Assembly (NCBI RefSeq): GCF_014205895.1
Contig: NZ_JACHFC010000003.1
Span: forward strand, 149,301-213,300
Length of the DNA stretch: 64,000 nucleotides
Source of the DNA: Borreliella lanei
GTDB lineage: Bacteria; Spirochaetota; Spirochaetia; Borreliales; Borreliaceae
Direction: 5' to 3'
Positions within the stretch are counted from its first letter, which is position 1; each line of letters begins with the position of its first letter. The notes beneath the pieces were generated by a model. It saw nothing but the letters and a program-made list of their open reading frames with translations, was not told the origin of the DNA and did no database searches. The translations under genes were made by a program, and so were the position numbers. Below, in pieces: positions 18,410-27,509 of this stretch.

Positions 18410-19930
18410 TTAAGCCCTGCCATAAAGCCTTGTAATAAAACTTATATTTTGACTCAAAGCAATATCTAAATCACTTTCTAATAATCTAAAAATACAATTA
18501 TCTAAAGCACTTTTTGGGACATTTGCCCTAAATTCATCTCCTAAATTAATATAATCTTGCATTGGCACTATTACATTATCAGAAACACTGCCCATAGCAC
18601 TTCTTATCATGTCCCAAACAACAAAATTTTCATTTGTATTTAAATAATCAAAAATGTACTTTTTATGCAAATCATCTAAAGAGTCAACAAACTCTCGTAT
18701 TGTATCATTATCAGTAATTCCTGTATAAACTATACAATTTTTAATATAATTATGAGGAAGATTTTGATTGCCCGAATCAAAATCAAAGGCAAGCTTCATC
18801 ATTTTCATTCCTGGAAAATTAAAAAAATCTCTTAGTCTTGAAACATCTTCAAGATCATTTTCAAAATCTTCAACCCAAATTTTTAAATCTTTAACTTCAT
18901 TTAAAATAAAATTGAAAAAATCTCGTCCTGGTGATTTTACCCACAACCCATTTAAAGGATAAGTCTCACCGACACTAACTTCCCAAGTAGAAACAAAACC
19001 CTTAAAATGATCAATTTTAATTATATCTGCATACTTTCTTAAAACCCCAATCCTTTTTGCCCACCATTCGTACTTAAATTTCTTTAAAACATTCCAACTA
19101 TAAGCTGCACTATCCCAAGCTTGCTCTTGTTCTGAAAAATAATCTGGTGAAATTCCTGCAACCTTATCTTTGCTTGCATCAAACCTTAGCTTAAAATATT
19201 TTTGATGTGCCCAAACATCAGCAGAATCATAAGCTATAAAAAGAGGCATGTTAATAACTAGCTCAATCCCCTTGTCATTTGCATAGCGCTTTAAAGCTTG
19301 AAACTGTGAAAAAAAGAAATATTGCAACACCTCTTGCACTTTAATCTCTTTTGAAAGAATATTTCTCAATTTAAACAAATCTTTTTCATTTCTTTTAAGA
19401 ATTCCTCTATCAAAAAGAACATTAAAAGCATCCTTTGATTCTTTAAAAAAATATTCTTTAAATGCAACAAAACTTGCAAAATCTAAAAGCCAATAAGAAG
19501 ACTTTTTTTTAAATTTTTCAAAGCTTCTAACCTCATCAGCCGAAGCTCTATTAATAAAGTTTAAAGCAGCTTCTTTAAGAAATTTATCTTTAAAGCTCAA
19601 TTTTTTTAAATCAGAATACCTGGTTTCATTTTCCTTTAAAAGGCCCAAATCTGAATCTATAAATTTGTCAATGGCTTCTAAATCAATATAATAAACATTA
19701 CCAGCAAAGGCCGAAAAAATTGAATAGGGAGGAGATCTTGTAAAATCAATAGGAGAATAAGCAAACATTTGCCAATAACTTTGAGAAGATGCAAACAAAA
19801 AATCTATAAATTTATAAGCTCCTTTGCCTAAATCCCCAATGCCATATTTAGATGGCAAAGAGCTTATGTTAAGCAAAATACCACTTTTTCTTTTTAAGTT
19901 TAAATTAATACTTATTTTTTTACATTTCAT
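18410..19930 (-). CDS. malQ: 4-alpha-glucanotransferase (amylomaltase)
   Basis: GH77 enzyme that transfers maltosyl units between alpha-1,4-glucans. 506 aa. The catalytic triad appears retained: nucleophile D307 in IKIDHFKGF, acid/base E354 in WVEDFE, and D407 in GITDND. The flanking residues are unusual, because most amylomaltases have RIDHFRG, AEDLG and GTHDND; here Arg becomes Lys and the His before the third Asp becomes Thr. The N-terminal SGILLNISSLPSKYGIGDLG is typical. GAGG precedes the ATG. The gene is divergent from the OmpA-domain gene (20070). Confidence 0.9.
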   Translation of the reverse strand: MKCKKISINLNLKRKSGILLNISSLPSKYGIGDLGKGAYKFIDFLFASSQSYWQMFAYSPIDFTRSPPYSIFSAFAGNVYYIDLEAIDKFIDSDLGLLKENETRYSDLKKLSFKDKFLKEAALNFINRASADEVRSFEKFKKKSSYWLLDFASFVAFKEYFFKESKDAFNVLFDRGILKRNEKDLFKLRNILSKEIKVQEVLQYFFFSQFQALKRYANDKGIELVINMPLFIAYDSADVWAHQKYFKLRFDASKDKVAGISPDYFSEQEQAWDSAAYSWNVLKKFKYEWWAKRIGVLRKYADIIKIDHFKGFVSTWEVSVGETYPLNGLWVKSPGRDFFNFILNEVKDLKIWVEDFENDLEDVSRLRDFFNFPGMKMMKLAFDFDSGNQNLPHNYIKNCIVYTGITDNDTIREFVDSLDDLHKKYIFDYLNTNENFVVWDMIRSAMGSVSDNVIVPMQDYINLGDEFRANVPKSALDNCIFRLLESDLDIALSQNISFITRLYGRA

Positions 19931-20069
19931 ATAAAACCTCTATTAATTAATAATTTAAATAATTTCTTACTGTGTTATAAATTATAATCAATATCAGATC
20001 AGAACAACATATCAAATAGCAATTTTAAAAAAAATTTAAAATTAAATACTTTTATGATAAAATCTATTA

Positions 20070-21236
20070 ATGAACATCAAAGCTACTGTACTATTGATAT
20101 TATTTTTAGTTCAAAGCTTAGCTTTTTCTTCTGAAATCTTTGAATTTAAATACATTAAAGGTTCGAAGTTTAGATTAGAAGGTACAGATAATCAAAAAAT
20201 ATATTTCAACGGCCATTATAATTCAAGTTCTACCACCAATATTCAGATTTCAAGTGAAATAAAAGATATAAAAGAAAAATTTGCAAACATTAAAGCTTTT
20301 TTTAGAATCTTAAAAAGAGAAAATATTAATGAACCTTACCTATTAAATGAAGAATTTGAAGAAACCTTCAGCGTAAATAAGCAAGGAGAATATATAATAG
20401 GAGCAAATCAAAAAAGACCCTCTGTTAGAGGCATTCCAAGATTTCCAAAAACACCAATTAAAATAAATGAAAAATGGACATATCCTGCAGAAGAATATAT
20501 AGAAGCGTCAAAAATAGATAAAAATATAAAAGATTTCGTTGTAAAATTTAATGTTAACTACGAATATAAAGGCAAAGAAGAATACAATGGCAAGCATTAC
20601 CACATAATTCTTTCGAATTATGAATCACAATACAATGTAAAAAACATCTCTTTCTATCAAAAAGTGGACCAAAAAATTTATTTTGATAATGAAATCGGCA
20701 ATACATATAAATATAGCGATAAATATATATTTGAAATAAATCAAAACAACAACCAACATTTTAAAATAATTGGAAACTCTCTTGGCAGAATAGTTTCAAT
20801 CGAGCTTCCAAATGACAATCTTATTGAAACTGAAGTTGAAAATTACATCCGAGAAAAAAAAATAAAAGCTGTTGACGTTGAAAAAAACAATAAAGGCATT
20901 AATTTAAGCTTAGACATTGAATTTTATCCCAACTCATTCCAAATACTACAAAAAGAATATAAAAAAATTGACCTTATAGCCAAACTTCTTGAAAAATTTA
21001 AAAAAAATAACATACTAATAGAAGGACATACCGAACAATTTGAATTAGAAGAAGAAATGCTTGAGCTCTCTGAAAAAAGAGCTCGTGCAATTGGAAATTA
21101 TTTAATAAAAATGAAAGTAAAAAACAAAGACCAAATACTATTTAAAGGATGGGGATCTCAAAAACCAAAATATCCTAAATCTTCCCCATTAAAGGCTAAA
21201 AATAGGCGAGTAGAAATTACAATATTAAATAACTAA
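20070..21236 (+). CDS. OmpA-domain envelope protein (TpN50-like)
   Basis: 388 aa with a signal peptide (LLILFLVQSLAFSSE). The N-terminal 270 residues are beta-rich and of unknown fold. Residues about 275-385 form an OmpA/MotB-type peptidoglycan-binding domain: SLDIEFYPNSFQI, ILIEGHTEQ, LSEKRARAIGNYLI, FKGWGSQKP and KAKNRRVEI. It probably tethers the peptidoglycan to the outer envelope. By position it is BB0167, annotated as similar to the Treponema TpN50 antigen. No clear ribosome site is seen before the ATG. A hairpin terminator candidate follows the stop. Confidence 0.85.
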   Translation: MNIKATVLLILFLVQSLAFSSEIFEFKYIKGSKFRLEGTDNQKIYFNGHYNSSSTTNIQISSEIKDIKEKFANIKAFFRILKRENINEPYLLNEEFEETFSVNKQGEYIIGANQKRPSVRGIPRFPKTPIKINEKWTYPAEEYIEASKIDKNIKDFVVKFNVNYEYKGKEEYNGKHYHIILSNYESQYNVKNISFYQKVDQKIYFDNEIGNTYKYSDKYIFEINQNNNQHFKIIGNSLGRIVSIELPNDNLIETEVENYIREKKIKAVDVEKNNKGINLSLDIEFYPNSFQILQKEYKKIDLIAKLLEKFKKNNILIEGHTEQFELEEEMLELSEKRARAIGNYLIKMKVKNKDQILFKGWGSQKPKYPKSSPLKAKNRRVEITILNN

Positions 21237-21239
21237 CTT

Positions 21240-21270
21240 AAGATGTATCATCTTTTGCTCTTTTTTTCTT
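21240..21270 (+). terminator. Probable intrinsic terminator overlapping the end of dksA
   Basis: AAGATG (21240-21245) and CATCTT (21249-21254) form a 6-bp stem with a 3-nt loop, followed on the plus strand by a T-rich run (TTTTGCTCTTTTTTT). It would end transcription of the OmpA-domain gene while lying across the stop codon of the convergent dksA. Confidence 0.45.
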
Positions 21271-21625
21271 TTTTTGTCTGACAACTAATACATAAAAAAG
21301 CATAAGGAATAGCTAGAAGTCTCTCCCTAGCAATCTCTTTTTCACAAGCCAAACACTTACCATAAGAATTTTGAGAAATTCTATAAAGAGCTTGATTTAT
21401 TAAATTCAACTTTCTCTTTTCAACAAAACCTAACGCCTCAAGATTATTTCCATCCATATTATCAAAAGCAATGTCTACAACATCCTTTGGATACATATCA
21501 TTATTAATAATTTCCTTTTTGCTATTTTCTACAGACTTAATAGAATCTAATATCTCTTTTTTTTCAGCTGAAAGAAATTTTTTGATCTCTTCAACAAACT
21601 CATGCTCAGAAATAGCTTTTTGCAT
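21248..21625 (-). CDS. dksA: DksA/TraR-type RNA polymerase regulator
   Basis: 125-aa homologue of DksA, which enters the RNA polymerase secondary channel and, with ppGpp, changes promoter choice. The N-terminal helices form the coiled coil; the four-cysteine zinc finger is CLACEKEIARE, then CISC near the end. Basic tail KKEKKSKR. GGGAGG sits 4 nt before the ATG. DksA is known in B. burgdorferi as a stringent-response regulator, and the only ppGpp synthetase/hydrolase gene in the window (rsh, 46218) would be its partner. Confidence 0.9.
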   Translation of the reverse strand: MQKAISEHEFVEEIKKFLSAEKKEILDSIKSVENSKKEIINNDMYPKDVVDIAFDNMDGNNLEALGFVEKRKLNLINQALYRISQNSYGKCLACEKEIARERLLAIPYAFLCISCQTKKEKKSKR

Positions 21626-21790
21626 GATACCTCCCTATAAATTACATTTTTAAAAAACTTCGTGTAATTATATACACAATTTCTTATAATGTAAACAAAA
21701 AATAATGCTTTTATTCTTAAAAAGAATAATTGAAATGATATGTTTAATCATGTAAAATTTATCCTATTAGAGAAAATTATGGAGGTTATC

Positions 21791-22012
21791 TTGAATATTA
21801 AAGAAGAAGCTATTGAAACTGAAGGAGTTGTAAAAGAATCCCTTCCAAATACCATGTTTAGAGTAGAGCTTAAAAACAAGCACATTGTACTTGCTCATCT
21901 ATCTGGCAAGATGAGAAAACATTTCATAAAAATAGTTCCTGGTGATAAAGTAAAAGTTGAACTATCTCCTTATGATCTTACAAAAGGCAGAATAGTATAC
22001 AGGGAAAAATAA
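21791..22012 (+). CDS. infA: Translation initiation factor IF-1
   Basis: 73-aa S1-like OB-fold protein that occupies the ribosomal A site during initiation. I start it at TTG 21791, because GGAGG (21781-21785) lies 5 nt before it and the product then has IF-1 length, starting [14 protein letters not shown]; the longer open frame from 21740 would place the ribosome site inside the gene. Family motifs: [31 protein letters not shown] and [21 protein letters not shown]. Confidence 0.95.
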   Translation: MNIKEEAIETEGVVKESLPNTMFRVELKNKHIVLAHLSGKMRKHFIKIVPGDKVKVELSPYDLTKGRIVYREK

Positions 22013-22060
22013 AATTAAACCCTTTTAAAAAACTTTCAGAATGTTGTAAATATTTATTTT

Positions 22061-24112
22061 TTAGATCAAATTATCTTTTAAAGAAACAATAAAATTCTTG
22101 TGAATCCAGCCTTGAAGTCCATAACTTGTTTGAATAAGAACAAAATCGTCTTTACTGTCAAGAATATAAACACTTGCATTTCCTTTTAAAAATCTCCAAC
22201 TCCTTGAAAAATTGTCAGGAACTTTATAAAGAGAAACCAAATCACCCTTAATTATTCCTACCTCAGACTGTTGCTCATAATAAAAATAATATGTTTCAAA
22301 TATAGTAAAACAAGTCGCAGAAAAAAGTAAAAATATAATTATTTTTTTTAAATTTTTTGCCAAAAATCTATAAGAAATAGATACGACTAAAAAGTTTATC
22401 AAAAATAAGCTAATAATAAAAAAAATATTAGAAAAAATAAAACTATTGTTACGAACATTGTCTGTAACTCCATTTTTTGCTTCAATCAAATCAATAACTT
22501 TATAAGAGGTTTCATTATTCGGAGAAGCCAAAAATGCCTTATAAGCTGAATAAATAGCATCAAAATCCCTATCCATTTTACTTAAAACAAGAGCTCTATT
22601 TAACCAAAGTCCTGAATAATTTGGATATTTTTTAAGAATATTATCAATCTTAATAAGTGCAGCATTATAATTTTTAGTATTATAGTTTTCAATCAAATCA
22701 TTTATATTTTTCTCTGACAATAAACCATCATTTACAGCATTTAAACTAATGCCAACAGCCAATATTAAAATAACCAGTCCAAAACTTGATGCTGCAAAAA
22801 ATTTTTTATAGTTAATTAAAATAACTAAAGATAATAAAAATCCTGGAATCAAAAGTAAATAATAGTATGAAACAAAAAATAAAAAAGTTTTATTTTTATA
22901 ATTCAAAATATCGGTATAAGATAATAGCTTAAAATCAGAATCTACATTATTTTGTATTTTGTTTATATTGTTAAACTCTCCTGAATATTCGTATTTTAAT
23001 TTTTTCCCTTTAAGGGTATAAACTGTATCATTGTCGGGATTTAAATAATTAAAATCACCAATATTTAAAAATACACTACCTTTAGTGTCAGGCTTAACTG
23101 TATAAATTTGAGAAATACTGCCCTTGTATCCATTTTGAGAAGGCTTAAAGCTATAATTTTTCTTTTTATTAAGAATTTTAGAATTATAAGTTTCAATCTC
23201 TGGAAAGTAAAAATGTGGAAAATTCCCTTGACCTGTAATTTTTATTAAAATAGTAAATATATCTTGCTCAATTGTCGAATAAGTTGGGGTCTCATAATCA
23301 ATTCTAAAAGTTCCTACTGCTAAAGATTTAACCTCTCCAGGAATTGGTTTTACTTTTAATAAAAGCTCGGGAGTATTCCTAACAAGACCAGAACCAATAT
23401 TAAAAGAAAAACTGGGAATCAAAACATTCTTTGAACCCTTAAGAGGAGTTAGAACAAAGTTATAAAAAGGTACATCTAAAATTTCTTTATTATGAAAAGT
23501 TCTATATTTAATATCTCCAAATATAGGCATCTTTTCAACCATTGCATCTTTAATAGCAGGCAAAAATCCAGACATTTCATTAGAATTACTATCTGAAAGC
23601 CAATTTGAACGCAAAACAAACCCAATGCTTTGATATTCATAAACTTCTTTTTTATCAAGATCCCAATATAAATCAACTGGCAAACCAAAAGAATTTATTT
23701 CATCAGCTCTTAGCACACTAACTTCAACCTCTGAAGATAAATAAAAATCACCCTTATAAATTACTTTTAATGGAGGAATCTTAATAAATCCCAGACTCTC
23801 AAAAAGATATTCAACCTTGATCTCAATAAAAGAAAAGTTATTATTATCTGTTGTCCTAGATATTGATAAAACATTGGAATTGGATTGAATTTCTTTGTTT
23901 ATTTCAACTTTTAGCAAATTTATGTCAATATCTTGCAAAGGATTGTTAAGCCTTACAATCTGAATAAATTTGTCGCCCTTTAAAACTTTAATATTTTTAA
24001 CAAAATCAATACCCGTAAGCGAATAAAGTCTTGCGATTGAAAAAAAAGAAATAAATAATATTACCAATCTTCTTTTGGAACAACTAGATCCTCGTCTATT
24101 TTTCTCAACCAT
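22061..24112 (-). CDS. BatD-like membrane protein with TPR and SH3-like C-terminus
   Basis: 683 aa, last gene of the MoxR/Bat cluster. Order: signal peptide; BatD-like beta-rich extracytoplasmic region (to about residue 390); transmembrane helices near 405-450; a TPR-like helical pair (YNAALIKIDNILKKYPNYSGLWLNRALVLSKM); two more helices near 565-610; and a C-terminal SH3-like domain (GDLVSLYKVPDN, then YGLQGWIHKNFIV). This joins features found in separate BatD and BatE proteins elsewhere, and I infer a fusion. The ATG at 24112 overlaps the upstream gene by 52 nt, with GAGAGGG before it; a TTG at 24067 is an alternative start. Confidence 0.75.
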   Translation of the reverse strand: MVEKNRRGSSCSKRRLVILFISFFSIARLYSLTGIDFVKNIKVLKGDKFIQIVRLNNPLQDIDINLLKVEINKEIQSNSNVLSISRTTDNNNFSFIEIKVEYLFESLGFIKIPPLKVIYKGDFYLSSEVEVSVLRADEINSFGLPVDLYWDLDKKEVYEYQSIGFVLRSNWLSDSNSNEMSGFLPAIKDAMVEKMPIFGDIKYRTFHNKEILDVPFYNFVLTPLKGSKNVLIPSFSFNIGSGLVRNTPELLLKVKPIPGEVKSLAVGTFRIDYETPTYSTIEQDIFTILIKITGQGNFPHFYFPEIETYNSKILNKKKNYSFKPSQNGYKGSISQIYTVKPDTKGSVFLNIGDFNYLNPDNDTVYTLKGKKLKYEYSGEFNNINKIQNNVDSDFKLLSYTDILNYKNKTFLFFVSYYYLLLIPGFLLSLVILINYKKFFAASSFGLVILILAVGISLNAVNDGLLSEKNINDLIENYNTKNYNAALIKIDNILKKYPNYSGLWLNRALVLSKMDRDFDAIYSAYKAFLASPNNETSYKVIDLIEAKNGVTDNVRNNSFIFSNIFFIISLFLINFLVVSISYRFLAKNLKKIIIFLLFSATCFTIFETYYFYYEQQSEVGIIKGDLVSLYKVPDNFSRSWRFLKGNASVYILDSKDDFVLIQTSYGLQGWIHKNFIVSLKDNLI

Positions 24113-24648
24113 ACAACCCTCTCAAGATTTTCAATATACCTTAAAAAATTTTCATTACTTTCAACAAAATTTTTACTTTTTTCTATACTTAAAGAATTCA
24201 AACTATCGCGCACCGTTCGTTTTTTTATTATTGCAAGTTCAAGATTATATTTAGCATTATAACTGCCAGGATTAATCTTTAAAGCTTCTCTAAAAGCCAT
24301 CTCAGCCTTATGATAAAGTCCTTGATTATAGTATATTATCCCCTCGTTATAACTGACATTAAAATTTAAAAAAATATCATTGGTCTTCTTTGCATAAGAG
24401 AATATTCTAAGAGAACTTTCATACTCACCTAAGGAATAATATACAACACCAAGATTGTAATATCCCCAAGCAGAATATTTTTTGTCCTCTACAAGATTAT
24501 AATAATTTGAAATTGCATTTTGATAATTTCCTCTAACATATTCGTAATTGCCAATAGCCATTAAAGACATGGACTTAACATTTGAACAAGACAAAAAACC
24601 TAAACACAAAAAGCAAACATATAAAACTGCTAAAAAGTTTCGTCCCAC
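24061..24648 (-). CDS. TPR lipoprotein of the Bat cluster
   Basis: 195 aa starting with GTG (24648); AGGAT lies 7 nt upstream, inside the end of batB (19-nt overlap, translational coupling likely). A signal peptide with a loose lipobox (GFLSC, Cys 21) is followed by at least three TPR-like units: GNYEYVRGNYQNAISNYYN, AWGYYNLGVVYYSLGEYES and SYNEGIIYYNQGLYHKAEM. It resembles BatC/BatE-type TPR partners of BatA and BatB. A periplasmic scaffold is inferred. Confidence 0.75.
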   Translation of the reverse strand: MGRNFLAVLYVCFLCLGFLSCSNVKSMSLMAIGNYEYVRGNYQNAISNYYNLVEDKKYSAWGYYNLGVVYYSLGEYESSLRIFSYAKKTNDIFLNFNVSYNEGIIYYNQGLYHKAEMAFREALKINPGSYNAKYNLELAIIKKRTVRDSLNSLSIEKSKNFVESNENFLRYIENLERVVWLRKIDEDLVVPKEDW

Positions 24649-25616
24649 TTTATCATCCTGACAAATAAATACATAAAAATAAACAATAATGAAATAACCA
24701 AAAAAATTTTATATCTTGATACATCAACAAGTATAATGTCGTTTGACGTTCTTCTTATTATACCATTTCTTATATCATTGACAACAAAGTTAATCCCTTT
24801 TAAATACAAATTATAATATGATCCTTTAAGAGAAGAGGCAAGAAGAAGTAAATTTTCTTCATTTATCCCGGTTTTAATAAGATTTCCATTTTTATCCTTA
24901 ATACTTAAGTTTTTATTAAATAAAACGGGATTACTCCCGCCAATCCCAACCACAAAACTTTCCAACTTTAAATTATTGACAAATTTAGAAAACCTATAAT
25001 AATTATTTTCTCCCCAATCATCACCATCTGTTAAAATAACTAAAAAATTATAATAAGAGTCATCTTGCAAACTAGAGATTACACTAAAAACAGCATCTCC
25101 TAAAAAACTCCCCGGGGAGCTTATTAAATCAGGCTCTATATAATTTAACATCTTGTTTAAACTGTTTTTATCCTTAGAAAAAGGTAAAACCAATATAGAC
25201 TTGCCTTTAAAAATAGTAAGAGAATATTCTGCATTCTCAAAATTACTTAAAATTAAACTAATCATATTTTTAGCACTCTCAAGCCTATTAATAATTTTAC
25301 CTTCATCCACACTTAACATGCTACGAGAAATATCAAAAATAAAAGAAATTCTTAATTTACTTCTTTCATCCTCAACAGCTCTTTGTCCCCAAGAAATATC
25401 CAAAATGGATAAAATTAAAAAAATCAAGCTCAAAATAAAAAACATTGTCATGAGAACTTTTTTAATGTAATAATTTTGAATATAGGAATTGTCTGCATAC
25501 ATGAAACTTAAAGTTTTAAAAAACGGAATATTTCGTCTAAAATCAAGCACACATACAAAAAAAATAAACAATAAAATCAAAAAAAAGTATAAAGCACTAT
25601 AATTATTTATACTCAT
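24630..25616 (-). CDS. BatB-like von Willebrand factor A membrane protein
   Basis: 328 aa from ATG 25616, which overlaps the batA stop as ATGA; the frame is open further to 25670. Two N-terminal helices (about 7-27 and 54-75) and one at the C-terminus flank a vWFA domain whose MIDAS starts DISRS (about 95-99) and continues with LTDGDDWGE. The equivalent protein BB0172 has been reported to bind integrin alpha3beta1 and to be outer-membrane exposed. The operon context instead points to an inner-membrane Bat complex, so location and role deserve care. Confidence 0.85.
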   Translation of the reverse strand: MSINNYSALYFFLILLFIFFVCVLDFRRNIPFFKTLSFMYADNSYIQNYYIKKVLMTMFFILSLIFLILSILDISWGQRAVEDERSKLRISFIFDISRSMLSVDEGKIINRLESAKNMISLILSNFENAEYSLTIFKGKSILVLPFSKDKNSLNKMLNYIEPDLISSPGSFLGDAVFSVISSLQDDSYYNFLVILTDGDDWGENNYYRFSKFVNNLKLESFVVGIGGSNPVLFNKNLSIKDKNGNLIKTGINEENLLLLASSLKGSYYNLYLKGINFVVNDIRNGIIRRTSNDIILVDVSRYKIFLVISLLFIFMYLFVRMIKWDETF

Positions 25617-26614
25617 AGTATCTCTTTTAAGAAAATTTTTGAAAAAATAAAATAAATAAGCAATAAGCAAAGCGCTAAAACTAAAAACTCTTTATAAATA
25701 TCTTTATTGTCCACAGCTATTTTAATTTTTCTCTCCAAATTTTCCTTTTTTGAAAAATCTTGAATTGCAAATTGAAAAGAAAAATCATCATTAACCGAAT
25801 AAAAAAGCCCCCCCGTTTTATTTGAAATCTCAACAAGCATACTAGGATCATAAACCTCTTTAAGACTTCCTTGATAAAATTTTCCAGATCTTAATTTAAA
25901 CTCAACACTAAATTCCTCAGAACTTCCAATACCAATAGAATAAATCTTAACATTTAAACCTTGAGCAAGATTGATCACTTGATCTTTATAAATCTCATCT
26001 GAATTAACAACCCCATCCGTTAAAACCACTATTGACCTTTTAAAAGCTTCAGAATGCTTTAAATGAGATAGCGCAATAGAAATACCTAGTCCTAAGGCAG
26101 AGCCATTGCCAAGATCCATAATATAAATATCATCTAACTTTTTATTAAAAAATTCCCTATCTGTTGTTATAGGCACTACTATTGAAGCATCTTTTGCAAA
26201 AGCTACCAAACCAATATTATCATTTTCGCGTTGAGAAATAAAACTTCTAATCAATTCTTTTGAAAATTCAAGTCTATTCTTAGAAGAAAACTCAATAGCC
26301 CCCATACTAGGCGATATGTCAAGAACAATAACAATATCAGCACCAGCACTAAGATGTATCATCTTCTTTTTTGAAACTGAAGGACCTGCTAAAGCAAACA
26401 CCATAACCATTGCAGCTAAATATAAAAAAGAATAAGTAAAAAAATACATCAAATTTAATCTATAATCCTTAAGTTTTAAGGAGTTGAAATTGCCATAAGG
26501 CGATATTGGAAACTTTATCTTGCCCCCTCTATTTTTAAAAAAATGATTAAAATAAATTATTAAAGGAAAAATTACCAATAAAAACAAATATAAAGGCTCA
26601 TTAAATGTTAACAT
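25613..26614 (-). CDS. BatA-like von Willebrand factor A membrane protein
   Basis: 333 aa from ATG 26614. The sequence GAGGTGTTAATG supplies the ribosome site, within the end of the previous gene, so I reject the longer frame to 26638. N-terminal helices (about 5-22 and 57-78), a vWFA domain with DISPS (about 99-103), VVLTDGVVNS and IGIGSSEEF, then a C-terminal helix (about 305-325). The LAGPSV turn before the domain is characteristic of BatA. The MIDAS is complete, so metal-dependent protein binding is plausible. Confidence 0.87.
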   Translation of the reverse strand: MLTFNEPLYLFLLVIFPLIIYFNHFFKNRGGKIKFPISPYGNFNSLKLKDYRLNLMYFFTYSFLYLAAMVMVFALAGPSVSKKKMIHLSAGADIVIVLDISPSMGAIEFSSKNRLEFSKELIRSFISQRENDNIGLVAFAKDASIVVPITTDREFFNKKLDDIYIMDLGNGSALGLGISIALSHLKHSEAFKRSIVVLTDGVVNSDEIYKDQVINLAQGLNVKIYSIGIGSSEEFSVEFKLRSGKFYQGSLKEVYDPSMLVEISNKTGGLFYSVNDDFSFQFAIQDFSKKENLERKIKIAVDNKDIYKEFLVLALCLLLIYFIFSKIFLKEIL

Positions 26615-27506
26615 TAACACCTCTATTAAATTCTTCAAAATTCAATGCTGCGGTTCTTAAATCCTCTAAAACAAACGACAAACTATCAAATACTAAATCA
26701 ACACCACTAAATTTACTAAAATCAGAAAGTCTTAACGTATTAATAAAAGTTGAACGAATCTCGTAAGGAACCTTAAGATCTTGCAAAATTATAGAAATTT
26801 CTGTTGTAGTAATCGCATTAAAATCGAAACCGGTTTTTTTAGATAAATAAACTCTTAAAGAAGAATTTATTAAATTATAAAATGTACTTTGATCTCCACC
26901 TTCTCTAACGTACTTAGATAAAATAACAAACTGCCTTTGCAATACTTTATAAGGCTTTCTAAGTCCGTGCCTAACTATCAAGTAAATCAAAAGCCGATTT
27001 AAAAGCTTTAAAAGCTTAATGATCAAATAAGGAATCAAAAACAAAATAAATATGAATAAAAACAAATAGGTGCTTGTTCCAGGAATAAATAAAACGCCTT
27101 CTATATTTTTAATTTTAAAATCAGAATTATTAGATACTAGTTTATCTGTATTAATTTTTATATTCTTTAGAATAACCTTGTTTTTCTTACCATTGCTAAT
27201 TACATCCCCAATATAAATAGAAGGAAGAGAGCTGCTTCCAATATAAAAAGAAACAAAATTAACTATTATTTCATTTGTTGTGTCATTAAAACTAATCGAA
27301 TTTATTTCAACAAATTCATCTTTAATATTAATATCTTTAAAATCTACAGGGAAAAACTCTTCACCATCATTTAAAATCAATGAAACTTTAAAATCAACAG
27401 AATCACCTACATAATAACGAGTTGGCATAAATATTTCATTTTTTATTTCATAAGAATGCAAAGATAAGGTTAAACAAAGAAAAAGATTTGAAATAGCTCT
27501 CTTCAA
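26601..27506 (-). CDS. Bat-cluster membrane protein, DUF4381-like
   Basis: 301 aa from TTG 27506, with AAGGGA about 9 nt upstream inside the end of the DUF58 gene. Signal peptide, beta-rich extracytoplasmic domain (about 20-145), one long helix (about 146-175) and a helical cytoplasmic region (GLRKPYKVLQRQF onward). Its place between the DUF58 and batA genes is typical for a DUF4381/BatD-like subunit. Function unknown. It overlaps batA by 14 nt. Confidence 0.7.
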   Translation of the reverse strand: MKRAISNLFLCLTLSLHSYEIKNEIFMPTRYYVGDSVDFKVSLILNDGEEFFPVDFKDINIKDEFVEINSISFNDTTNEIIVNFVSFYIGSSSLPSIYIGDVISNGKKNKVILKNIKINTDKLVSNNSDFKIKNIEGVLFIPGTSTYLFLFIFILFLIPYLIIKLLKLLNRLLIYLIVRHGLRKPYKVLQRQFVILSKYVREGGDQSTFYNLINSSLRVYLSKKTGFDFNAITTTEISIILQDLKVPYEIRSTFINTLRLSDFSKFSGVDLVFDSLSFVLEDLRTAALNFEEFNRGVNVNI

Positions 27507-27509
27507 AAT

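Noticed and set aside
25153..25470. 105-codon plus-strand ORF inside batB
   Set aside because: Antisense to the vWFA domain; no promoter or family similarity.
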